A stretch of 64,000 nt of DNA from CAYOZN01 sp964408455 (lineage in GTDB: Bacteria > Planctomycetota > Phycisphaerae > UBA1845 > UTPLA1). Position numbers and translations under genes: made by a program. Shown one piece after another: positions 26,105 to 33,297 of the stretch (the first letter of the stretch is position 1; each line of letters opens with the position of its first letter). The DNA lies in the NCBI GenBank assembly GCA_964408455.1, contig CAYOZN010000005.1, forward strand, positions 62,001 to 126,000, written 5' to 3'. Below the pieces are notes generated by a model, which searched no databases, was not told the origin of the DNA, and saw nothing but the letters and a program-made list of their open reading frames with translations.

Positions 26105-27544
26105 ATGTTGAGAAACCCCTTGTTTGTACGGGCAGATTCCCCGCGTCGAGCGGCACGCGGGACCGGCGTTGGCCGGCTGGCACTCGTGGCGGCCGCGTTG
26201 CTGCTGACAGGCGCGGCGGCCGAGGCGGCGACGTTCAAGGTGCGACTGGTCGAGGGCATGGTGCCGCCGGGGATGAGCGCTCCCGTTCAGTTCCTCGATC
26301 ACATTTCCATCAACAACAACGGGGAGATCCTGCTGGGGGTCGACACCAACGCCGCCAGCAACGATGAGACCTTCTATACCGCGAGCCTCAAGCCGTTCGT
26401 CGCGACGCTGCGGATTCGCGAGGGCGACGCGGCGGTAAATGAGCCGGCGGTCTTCTACGGCGCGATGGATGCGATCAATGGACTCAACCAGAACGGCGAC
26501 TTCGTATTCGTGTCCAATTCGAATCCTGGCCTGCTCGACACGGTGTACAAAAATGGCGAGAAGTTCGTTCGCGAAGGCGAGCTGTTGGCCGGCGAACTGG
26601 TCAACGCACTCGCGCACCCGCAGATCGACGGCACCGGCACGCCCTGGTTCCTGGCCGATATCGGCGGTAACAGCGCGACGGATATCGCGTTCTTTCACGG
26701 CACGACGCTGCTTTTCCGCGAGGGTGACGTGGTCGACGGCGTGCCGGTCGCGTCGATCGTGCTGTCCGAGGCGACGGCGGGCTGCAATCTGCGGGTGAAC
26801 GAAAATGGCGACTACATCATGGTCGTGGATGATGGCGATGCCCAGGGCCAGGACGTGCACATCATCCTCAACGGCGAAAACGTGCTGGAGTCGGGCGATG
26901 TCATCCCCGGCTTCGGCGCGGTGTACTGGTTCAACCAGACCGGGCTGACCAGCACCGGCAATCACTGGTGGGTGCAGCTCTCGCTGCCCGACGAGGACAA
27001 CCCGGCCTTTGCCGACAAGGAACTGATGCTGCTGGATGGGACGACGGTGCTGGTGGCGGAGGACCACGATTTCGGCGACGGGCTGACGGCCGGCGCCATT
27101 CAGACCGGCAGCGTCAACACCGAGGGCCACTGGATCGCTCGCGTAGAGCTGCTGGGGGCGAACCCCGGCGACGATGCGCTGCTGCTGAACGGGGCGATCA
27201 TCGCGCGGACCGGAGAGGCCGTCGACGCGGCGTACAACTGGGGCAACGGCATCGGGCTGGTGAACGACATCCAGCTCAACGACTGCGGCGAGCTGGCCCT
27301 GATCGCGGACCTGGTGCCCGCCGCGGGCGGCAGCGCGCTGGAGTCGCTGGTCACGGGAAGCATCTTCGACGACGGCGACGTCGATGGGGACTTCGACATC
27401 GACGACGACGACACGGCTGCCTTCGTCATGGCACTGCTGGGGACGAACGAATCGGCTTGCGATCTGCGGCGGGCGGATTTGAACGAAGACGGCACGGCGG
27501 ACGGGCTGGATGTGCAGCCGTTCGTGGATGCGCTGCTGCCGTAG
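26105..27544 (+). CDS. Secreted protein with C-terminal dockerin-like domain
   Basis: A 479-residue exported protein. The signal peptide is long (about 1-42; Arg-rich n-region, LALVAAALLLTGAAAEA). The body (about 43-415) is built of repeated beta segments that recur around N(N/E)NG(E/D) and REGD motifs (SINNNGEILLG, LNQNGDFVFV, RVNENGDYIM, LFREGDVV, VREGELLAG), suggestive of a beta-propeller-like repeat. The C-terminus (about 425-479) has two EF-hand-like calcium loops (DVDGDFDIDDDD and DLNEDGTADGLD) as in dockerin-type domains. Exact function is unknown; a surface or cell-wall role is likely. The strong AAAGGAGG suggests high expression. Confidence 0.85.
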   Translation: MLRNPLFVRADSPRRAARGTGVGRLALVAAALLLTGAAAEAATFKVRLVEGMVPPGMSAPVQFLDHISINNNGEILLGVDTNAASNDETFYTASLKPFVATLRIREGDAAVNEPAVFYGAMDAINGLNQNGDFVFVSNSNPGLLDTVYKNGEKFVREGELLAGELVNALAHPQIDGTGTPWFLADIGGNSATDIAFFHGTTLLFREGDVVDGVPVASIVLSEATAGCNLRVNENGDYIMVVDDGDAQGQDVHIILNGENVLESGDVIPGFGAVYWFNQTGLTSTGNHWWVQLSLPDEDNPAFADKELMLLDGTTVLVAEDHDFGDGLTAGAIQTGSVNTEGHWIARVELLGANPGDDALLLNGAIIARTGEAVDAAYNWGNGIGLVNDIQLNDCGELALIADLVPAAGGSALESLVTGSIFDDGDVDGDFDIDDDDTAAFVMALLGTNESACDLRRADLNEDGTADGLDVQPFVDALLP

Positions 27545-27564
27545 GTCTGAAGGGCGGGCCGCCC

Positions 27565-27599
27565 GGCGCCCTGGCCGGCCGGGCTGCGCCACGGTTTTA
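27565..27599 (+). terminator. Possible rho-independent terminator
   Basis: GGCGC ... GCGCC arms with GGCC-rich interior (27565-27590) are followed after three bases by a TTTTA run, 20 bp past the stop of the secreted protein gene. Confidence 0.35.
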
Positions 27600-27722
27600 T
27601 TCGCGGAAATCGGCATTATTACCCATCCACTCCCAACCGCCCGCGTCCAGCGGACAGTGGATTGCCCGGGCCTGCGCCGCCCGTTCACCGGAGCCGGTGC
27701 GCGCCGCGGCATAAAAAACACG

Positions 27723-27752
27723 CGGCGCAATCCGGCGCAACCCGGCGCAACA
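27723..27752. repeat. Three tandem 10-bp repeats
   Basis: CGGCGCAATC, CGGCGCAACC and CGGCGCAACA follow each other without gaps in the region between convergent genes. The role is unknown. Confidence 0.7.
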
Positions 27753-27827
27753 TGGGTCGCGCCGATGCGCGACACGGGTCATGCAGACCAACGCCGGATA
27801 ATGCGCGAGCTGGCCCGCCAGGCTATT

Positions 27828-27842
27828 CGCTACTCAGTAGAA
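27828..27842 (+). repeat. 15-bp repeat arm (partner inside preA)
   Basis: CGCTACTCAGTAGAA is found here, and its exact reverse complement is at 28353-28367 in the coding sequence of preA. The core CTACT-C-AGTAG is itself an inverted repeat. It probably marks two copies of a short dispersed repeat. Confidence 0.7.
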
Positions 27843-27914
27843 TTGCTCCGCGTTCCGTCACGCGGATCCGGCGGGTGGGGAATAGGTGATGAGATTTGCG
27901 CTTCGGATGAGTCG

Positions 27915-29492
27915 TTATGCATGATCCGGCGGCTGTATTCTGGCCACCTCGCCCGCCGCCAGCTTCTGCTGATATTCCCGCCAGTTCATCGTCGGCAGCC
28001 CGCTGTCCACCTGCTTCATGGTGATGCAGCCATCGACCGGGCAAACAAGGGAGCACATGTTGCAGCCCACGCAGGTGTCGGTCTTGATCGTGAACACGCC
28101 GACGTAGCCGTCGCCCGAACCGGGGAGCGTGGTGACGTCGCCGGAGCGGCGGAAGGACATGTTGGGGTTCACCAGGGCCGGGCCGTGGCCGTTGGTATTT
28201 GGTGATTTGGTGATGTGAGTATTTGGTGATTGTCTTGCAGTCGGGCCATTGCTGGCGAATTCAACCCCCCTCTGCCCCCCCTTGGTAAGGGGGGGAGTTT
28301 GGGACGCCGGTTGGAAGCCGGCGCCATAGGACTGAGCACTGCCGGCAGCCGTTTCTACTGAGTAGCGCTTCGTGAATTCGGGTTCGGGGACGCGCTCCCA
28401 GTTGATCGACTGGTGGCAGCCGTCTTCGCAGGCGATGTAGCAGAGGCCGCAGTGGATGCACTTACTCTGGTCAATGTCGGCGACGACCTTGTAGGACAGG
28501 TCGAGGCTGCTCCAGTCGGTGATGTTGGGCGCGGCACGGCCCTGGAAGTCGGCAATGCGCGAGAAGCCGCGCTCGCGCATCCAGTTCTTCAGGCCGCTTT
28601 CGAGCTGTTCGACGATGCGAAACCCGTAATGCATGACGGCGGTGCAGACCTGCACGCTGCCAGCGCCGAGCAGCAGGAACTCGACGGCATCCTGCCAGGC
28701 CTGGATGCCGCCGATGCCGCTGATGGGCAGGCCGCGGCATTCGGGGTCGGTGGCAATGGCATTGACCATGTTGAGGGCGATGGGCTTCACCGCCGGGCCG
28801 CAGTAGCCGCCGTGGCTGCCCTTGCCGGCGACGTGGGGCCTGGGCGCGAACGTGCTCAGGTCCACTCCCATAATGCTGTTGATCGTGTTGATGAGCGACA
28901 CCGCATCGGCACCGCCCTTCTTCGCGGCACGGGCGATGCCGCGGACATCGGTGATGTTGGGCGTGAGCTTGACGATGACCGGGATTCGCGAGACTTCCTT
29001 CACCCAGCTGGTGATCATCTCGGCGTATTCGGGCACCTGACCGACGGCGGAGCCCATGCCGCGCTCGGACATGCCGTGGGGGCAGCCGAAATTCAGCTCG
29101 AAGCCGTCGCAGCCGGTGTCCTGCGTCCGCTTCACAATGTCGTGCCACGTTTCGCGTTTGCTCTCGACCATCAGTGACACGAAGAGGGCGCGATCGGGGA
29201 ATTCGCGCTTGATCTCGGCGATCTCGCGAAGGTTCACATCGAGCGGGCGGTCGGTGATCAGCTCGATATTGTTGAGGCCCATCACTTTGCGGCCGTCGTA
29301 GTCGACGGCGCCGTAGCGGCTGGAGACGTTGACGATGGGTTCGTGGGTGAGCGTCTTCCAGACGGCGCCGCCCCATCCGGCCTGAAAGGCGCGGCGGACC
29401 TGGTAGGCGCTGTTGGTGGGCGGGGCCGAGGCGAGCCAGAAGGGGTTCGGGCTTTTCACGCCGCAGAAGCTGATGGAGAGATCGGGGATCAT
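27915..29492 (-). CDS. preA: PreA-type dihydropyrimidine dehydrogenase subunit with in-frame repeat insertion
   Basis: FMN- and iron-sulfur-containing subunit of NAD-dependent dihydropyrimidine dehydrogenase, which reduces uracil and thymine. The N-terminal TIM barrel is dihydroorotate dehydrogenase-like (NPFWLASAPPTNS, CDGFELNFGCPHG, VKLTPNITD, GIGGIQAWQDAVEFLLLGA). Two [4Fe-4S] motifs follow: CIHCGLCYIAC (about 362-372) and CVGCNMCSLVCP near the C-terminus. The linker between clusters is about 95 residues against roughly 25-35 in ordinary PreA; about 55 of these residues are encoded by repeat DNA (28190-28367), yet the frame is kept. GGAGG lies 7 nt before the ATG. The partner preT is not in the window. 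Insertion into a linker may leave the enzyme active (inference). Confidence 0.88.
   Translation of the reverse strand: MIPDLSISFCGVKSPNPFWLASAPPTNSAYQVRRAFQAGWGGAVWKTLTHEPIVNVSSRYGAVDYDGRKVMGLNNIELITDRPLDVNLREIAEIKREFPDRALFVSLMVESKRETWHDIVKRTQDTGCDGFELNFGCPHGMSERGMGSAVGQVPEYAEMITSWVKEVSRIPVIVKLTPNITDVRGIARAAKKGGADAVSLINTINSIMGVDLSTFAPRPHVAGKGSHGGYCGPAVKPIALNMVNAIATDPECRGLPISGIGGIQAWQDAVEFLLLGAGSVQVCTAVMHYGFRIVEQLESGLKNWMRERGFSRIADFQGRAAPNITDWSSLDLSYKVVADIDQSKCIHCGLCYIACEDGCHQSINWERVPEPEFTKRYSVETAAGSAQSYGAGFQPASQTPPLTKGGQRGVEFASNGPTARQSPNTHITKSPNTNGHGPALVNPNMSFRRSGDVTTLPGSGDGYVGVFTIKTDTCVGCNMCSLVCPVDGCITMKQVDSGLPTMNWREYQQKLAAGEVARIQPPDHA
28196..28231 (-). repeat. TATTTGGTGATT direct repeats inside preA
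   Basis: TATTTGGTGATT occurs at 28196-28207 and 28220-28231, with a partial third copy (ATTTGGTGAT) from 28205. On the coding strand they read as SPNT/HITK/SPNT units. The same AATCACCAAAT-type low-complexity repeat is, in my general knowledge, dispersed in many environmental genomes. Confidence 0.75.
28275..28295. repeat. Perfect C7...G7 hairpin repeat inside preA
   Basis: Seven C, then TTGGTAA, then seven G form a 9-bp stem with a 3-nt loop. The coding strand reads PPLTKGGQRG, a phrase often produced when this dispersed palindromic repeat falls into genes. Confidence 0.8.
28306..28322. repeat. GCCGG-CCGGC hairpin repeat inside preA
   Basis: GCCGG, TTGGAAG, CCGGC form a 5-bp stem, REP-like, directly next to the C7/G7 palindrome. 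The coding strand reads GAGFQPA. Confidence 0.7.
28353..28367 (-). repeat. 15-bp repeat arm at the edge of the preA insertion
   Basis: TTCTACTGAGTAGCG is the exact reverse complement of 27828-27842. It lies where the extra preA segment begins (residues SVET). Confidence 0.7.
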
Positions 29493-29547
29493 TCTTCAAC
29501 CTCCCCGGCAATTTTGCCAAGAAAGGCACTTGCCGTGCATACGATGA

Positions 29548-29967
29548 ATGATACCAGAGCCGTTGCGGCGGCTCCACGAAGGGCGGGTGCAGGCGATGAA
29601 CGAATCGCTGGGCTGGTTGTCGATCGCGATCGGGCTGACGGCAGGTGCATGGCTGGGCACCGGCTATGACCGGCCGGAGTGGCTGGGCGGATATACATCA
29701 TTCCGGCGGCGGCTGGTGAGACTCGGACACATCGCACTCATCGCACTGGGATTCCTGAATATTCTGTTTGCACAGAGTGCAGCACGACTGCACCTCGCGC
29801 CGAGCCAGGTATCGGCGGCATCCTGGCTGCTGCTGGTGGGATGCTTTTCCATGCCGTTTTGCTGCTTTGTGAACGCGTGGCGCCCGCGTTTCAAGGCGCT
29901 CTTTGGCGTGCCGGTCGCATCGTTAATCGGCGGAAGCGGGCTGGTCGCGTGGGGGCTGCTGCGATGA
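29548..29967 (+). CDS. Four-helix small membrane protein
   Basis: A 139-residue integral membrane protein with about four hydrophobic segments: LGWLSIAIGLTAGAWLG, LVRLGHIALIALGFLNILF, ASWLLLVGCFSMPFCCFV and FGVPVASLIGGSGLVAWGLL. I do not recognise the family. The start may be 29548 or the ATG at 29596 (MNESLGWLSIAIG), which gives a cleaner N-terminus; neither has a strong Shine-Dalgarno. Its stop overlaps the start of the B12/radical SAM gene as ATGA, so the two are translationally coupled and may work together at the membrane. It diverges from preA. Confidence 0.75.
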   Translation: MIPEPLRRLHEGRVQAMNESLGWLSIAIGLTAGAWLGTGYDRPEWLGGYTSFRRRLVRLGHIALIALGFLNILFAQSAARLHLAPSQVSAASWLLLVGCFSMPFCCFVNAWRPRFKALFGVPVASLIGGSGLVAWGLLR

Positions 29968-31280
29968 CTCGAATCGGTTTTATCGCCATGAGCGGCGTGC
30001 GGGCCGAAAATGCCGAGCTGGTGGCAGCGGGGCTGACCATGCCCGGCATCGTCGAGCGCAGCAGGGTGGTCGCGTCGCTTCCGAGCCTGTCGCTTCTGAC
30101 GCTGGCAGCGCTGACGCCGCGCGACATCCATGTCGAATACCACGAGATTCAGGAACTGCGCGGGCTGGCCGAACTGCCCGATGCATTCGACCTGGTGGCG
30201 ATCTCGTCCCTGACGGCGCAAATCGACGACGCGTATGTCATTGCCGATGAATACCGGCGGCGCGGCACGCGGGTGGTCATGGGCGGCCTCCACGTGCGCT
30301 CGCAGGCGGACGAGGCCCTGGCGCACTGTGATGCCGTCGCGATCGGGGAAGGCGAACGCCTCTGGCCGCGGATGGTCGACGACTTTCGGCGGGGGCGGCT
30401 GGCATCGCGATACGAACAGCAGAAGGGGGATTACTTCGACCTGTCGTATGCGCCCATGCCGCGGTTTGATCTCTTGTCGCCGGAGAAGTACAACCGGTTT
30501 ACCGTGCAGACCAGCCGCGGCTGTCCGCACCTGTGCGAATTCTGTGCCAGCTCGGTGCTGTTAACGCCGAAGTACCAGGTGAAGCCGGTCGAAAAGGTGA
30601 TCGCGGAAATCCGGCGCATCAAGGCGATATACCCGCGGCCATTCATCGAGTTCGCGGACGACAACAGCTTCGCCGCCCGGGGGCACTACAAGCGCCTGCT
30701 GACGGCGCTGCGCGGTGAACGGGTGAAGTGGTTCACCGAGACGGATATCGGCATTGCCGACGATCCCGAGCTGCTCGATCTGATGCGCGAGGCCGGGTGC
30801 AGGCAGGTGCTGATCGGGCTGGAGAGCCCCACGGCCGCAGGCCTGAACGGCATCGAGATCCGCCGCAACTGGAAGTTGAAGCGGCACACGTCCTGCTTGA
30901 GCGCCGTGCGGTTCATCCAGTCGCGCGGGATCACGGTGAACGGCTGTTTCATCCTGGGGCTGGACGGTCACACGCCCGCCGTCTTCGACGAGGTGTACCG
31001 GTTCGTGGACCAGGCGGCACTCTTCGACGCGCAAGTCACCGTAATGACACCATTTCCCGGCACGCCGCTGTACGAGCGGCTGCGGCGGGAGGGTCGGCTG
31101 CTGGATGAAAGGGCGTGGCGGAAGTGCACGCTGTTCGATGTGAATTTCCGGCCGACGCACATGACGCCGCGGGAACTGGAACTGGGGATGCTGGGCCTGG
31201 TGAAGCGGCTTTACGATCCGGGTTTTGTCGAGGATCGGCGGCAGCGGTATATACAGTCGACCCACGGCAATGAGAACTGA
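29964..31280 (+). CDS. B12-binding-domain radical SAM protein
   Basis: A 438-residue class B-type radical SAM enzyme. The N-terminal part (about 40-150) is a cobalamin-binding Rossmann domain (DLVAISSLTAQIDDAYVIADEYRRRG, VVMGGLHV, AVAIGEGE). The radical SAM core carries CPHLCEFC (CxxxCxxC, about residue 190), the GGE-like strand FIEFADDNSF, and LIGLESPTAAGL. A classical DxHxxG cobalamin motif is not evident, so the cofactor may be used or lost. Family members are methyltransferases or cyclases for lipids and natural products; the substrate is unknown. It is coupled (ATGA) to the upstream small membrane protein, which would fit a lipid substrate (inference). Confidence 0.9.
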   Translation: MTRIGFIAMSGVRAENAELVAAGLTMPGIVERSRVVASLPSLSLLTLAALTPRDIHVEYHEIQELRGLAELPDAFDLVAISSLTAQIDDAYVIADEYRRRGTRVVMGGLHVRSQADEALAHCDAVAIGEGERLWPRMVDDFRRGRLASRYEQQKGDYFDLSYAPMPRFDLLSPEKYNRFTVQTSRGCPHLCEFCASSVLLTPKYQVKPVEKVIAEIRRIKAIYPRPFIEFADDNSFAARGHYKRLLTALRGERVKWFTETDIGIADDPELLDLMREAGCRQVLIGLESPTAAGLNGIEIRRNWKLKRHTSCLSAVRFIQSRGITVNGCFILGLDGHTPAVFDEVYRFVDQAALFDAQVTVMTPFPGTPLYERLRREGRLLDERAWRKCTLFDVNFRPTHMTPRELELGMLGLVKRLYDPGFVEDRRQRYIQSTHGNEN

Positions 31281-31430
31281 CCGCAAAGTGGGCGTCGCGG
31301 GCGATTTTCCGCGATAATGGAGGCTTGCCGCGGCGGACCGCTCGTATCGATGGACCGCCGCTGATCTGCGTCGCCGGCAATAAACCGGGCTGGCGGCGAA
31401 CGGCGTGAGGAACGAACACGGGAGCAAAGC

Positions 31431-32198
31431 ATGGCCGAACTGCCGATTTATCGCGATCCCGCTCAGGAGACGTGGCGGCTCTTTCGCATCATGTCCGAGT
31501 TTGTCGAGGGCTTTGAGGCGATGAGCCAGGTGGGGCAGGCGATCAGTGTCTTTGGTTCGGCACGGGCGGCGCCGAATTCGCCGCATTACCGCGCGGCCGA
31601 GGAGATGGCGTCGCGGCTGGTAAAGGCGGGGTTCGGCATCATCACCGGCGGCGGGCCGGGCATCATGGAAGCAGCCAACAAGGGGGCCTTCGAGGCGGGC
31701 GGTCTGTCAGTCGGCCTGAACATCAGCCTGCCGCACGAACAGAAGGCCAATCGCTACCAGTCCATCGCGGTGGATTTTCACTACTTTTTCGTCCGCAAGG
31801 TGATGTTCGTGAAGTACTGCGTGGGCATGGTCTGTTTTCCGGGCGGCTTCGGCACGCTCGACGAATTCTTCGAATCGATGACGCTCATCCAGACCGGCAA
31901 GACGCCTGCCTTTCCCGTCGTGCTGTTCGATCGGACCTACTGGCGGCCGATGTACGAATTTCTGCACGGGATGCTTTTGGAGAAGTTCGGGGCGATTTCG
32001 GCGGCCGATCTTGAGCTGTTCCGCATCACCGATGACATCGACGAGGCGGTGCACCATCTGCGCGCCAGGGTCGACGAGTCGCTGCCGGAACTGCGGCACC
32101 CGGGTCCGTCCGAGGAGGTGCACATTCCGATGGAGCAGCGTATATCGGGGGAGGGCACGCGCTTCGGCAGACCGCCCCGCCGCAACGGCGCGGTCTGA
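31431..32198 (+). CDS. LOG family protein (nucleotide 5'-monophosphate phosphoribohydrolase type)
   Basis: A 255-residue TIGR00730/LOG-type protein. It has ISVFGSARAAP at the first strand, GFGIITGGGPGIMEAANKGA, the acidic-Arg region and the catalytic signature PGGFGTLDEFFE (PGGxGTxxE). Such proteins cleave nucleotide 5'-monophosphates to the base and ribose 5-phosphate; plant homologues activate cytokinins. The N-terminal 35 residues (RDPAQETWRLFRIMSEFVEGFEAM) and the C-terminal tail are extensions seen in the larger LOG-like group. GGGAG precedes the ATG. It ends 13 bp before the convergent methyltransferase gene. Confidence 0.92.
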   Translation: MAELPIYRDPAQETWRLFRIMSEFVEGFEAMSQVGQAISVFGSARAAPNSPHYRAAEEMASRLVKAGFGIITGGGPGIMEAANKGAFEAGGLSVGLNISLPHEQKANRYQSIAVDFHYFFVRKVMFVKYCVGMVCFPGGFGTLDEFFESMTLIQTGKTPAFPVVLFDRTYWRPMYEFLHGMLLEKFGAISAADLELFRITDDIDEAVHHLRARVDESLPELRHPGPSEEVHIPMEQRISGEGTRFGRPPRRNGAV

Positions 32199-32211
32199 AA
32201 GGCGGCCGGGA

Positions 32212-33072
32212 TCAATCGTCGCGGCAGAAGATGGCCAGCTTTGTCGAGCAGCCCGGCCAGAACGGCTGGCGCTGGAGCAGGCGATCGAGCGATGTGAGCG
32301 TCATGCCCGAGAGGCCTCCGGCGATTTCGCCGATGCGCGGCGCCCGCCGCAGCAGGCCGCCGAGCATCCGCGAGAAGAACCGCCAATGCAGATTGGCCGC
32401 TCGATCAATGATGCCGTCGCCGGGGACCTGACCATTCGACAGAAAGAAGACGGGCGACAGATGGCTCAGTCGAAAGCCGAGGGGTTTGAGCACGGCGCGA
32501 TAATCCTCGAGCGAGTGGAAAGACTGGTGTTCATTTGCCTGCATCGTGCGCGGCGGGAAATTATCAGAGACGACGAAAAGGCCATTGGGCATGACCGCCG
32601 CGGCGCAGTTCTTCAACGCGGCGCGGAATCGGTCGTCTTCGATGATGTGAAACAGCACGTCCATGGCCGAGACCAGGTTAAAACCGGGCTCGAAACCGGG
32701 CGGCAGGCCCTCTGAAATGTCGCACTGCTCAAGCTGGACGCCGGGAAAGTCTGAACAGGCGCGGCGCACGGCATCGTGTGAGATGTCGCAGCCACAGACT
32801 TGCCGGATCGCCAGATCACGATAGATGTTCAGATAAAAACCGGTGCCGCAACCCACGTCAAGAACGCGGCGTGCCTTTGCGAAGGCATAGCGCCGGGCGA
32901 GGCGTCGGAAGTGGCGCTCTCGATGGCGATAGAGCCAGCGGTTGTACTGTTCGCCCAGGCCCATGTAGCCGACGCGTTCGAAGGGGCCGAAATCGCGATG
33001 GCGCTCGATCCACTCGTCGCGCGTGGCATTCACGGATGCGCCCAACGGAGAGCCCGGAAGCGATTGCGACAT
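32212..33072 (-). CDS. SAM-dependent methyltransferase
   Basis: A 286-residue class I methyltransferase. Motif I is VLDVGCGTGFYLNIY; the acidic residue of strand 2 is CDIS; motif post I QCDIS; motif IV LVSAMDVLFHII; and motif VI region GLFVVSDNFPP. The C-terminal 110 residues (YRAVLKPLGFRLSHLSPVFFLSNGQ) are a helical cap typical of small-molecule or glycan methyltransferases. N-terminal residues ERVGYMGLGEQYNRWLYRHRERHFRRLARR may bind a lipid or sugar acceptor. The ATG at 33072 is chosen because the frame above it has no family features. The acceptor is not predicted. Confidence 0.88.
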   Translation of the reverse strand: MSQSLPGSPLGASVNATRDEWIERHRDFGPFERVGYMGLGEQYNRWLYRHRERHFRRLARRYAFAKARRVLDVGCGTGFYLNIYRDLAIRQVCGCDISHDAVRRACSDFPGVQLEQCDISEGLPPGFEPGFNLVSAMDVLFHIIEDDRFRAALKNCAAAVMPNGLFVVSDNFPPRTMQANEHQSFHSLEDYRAVLKPLGFRLSHLSPVFFLSNGQVPGDGIIDRAANLHWRFFSRMLGGLLRRAPRIGEIAGGLSGMTLTSLDRLLQRQPFWPGCSTKLAIFCRDD

Positions 33073-33297
33073 CGCATCTTGAAAAGTGTTGACGGGTGCC
33101 GGCAAGAAAAACCCTTTCGTCGCCGCGCGATCGGGAGCCCGACTGAAAGAGAAATGCCTATTGTACACGCCCGCCGCGCGATCTGGAATGATTGAGCCGC
33201 GATCGCGCATCGGACAAGACGCAGTAGGATTGTCCGGAAATGTGGCGCGCCACGCGTGGCGCATGATGAATTCCGGAAAGTGGACTGCGGACGTCGC

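Larger units (their letters stand above)
27545..27914. other. 370-bp intergenic region with short repeats
   Basis: No gene is supported between the secreted protein and preA, whose stops face each other. It contains a possible terminator (27565-27599), a triple 10-bp repeat (27723-27752) and one arm of a 15-bp inverted pair (27828-27842). Confidence 0.5.

Noticed and set aside
25838..27775. A 645-codon N-terminal extension of wecB on the minus strand
   Set aside because: It is the antisense of the dockerin-like secreted protein gene (26105-27544), shows no family similarity, and WecB begins normally at 25837 with a -10 box in front.
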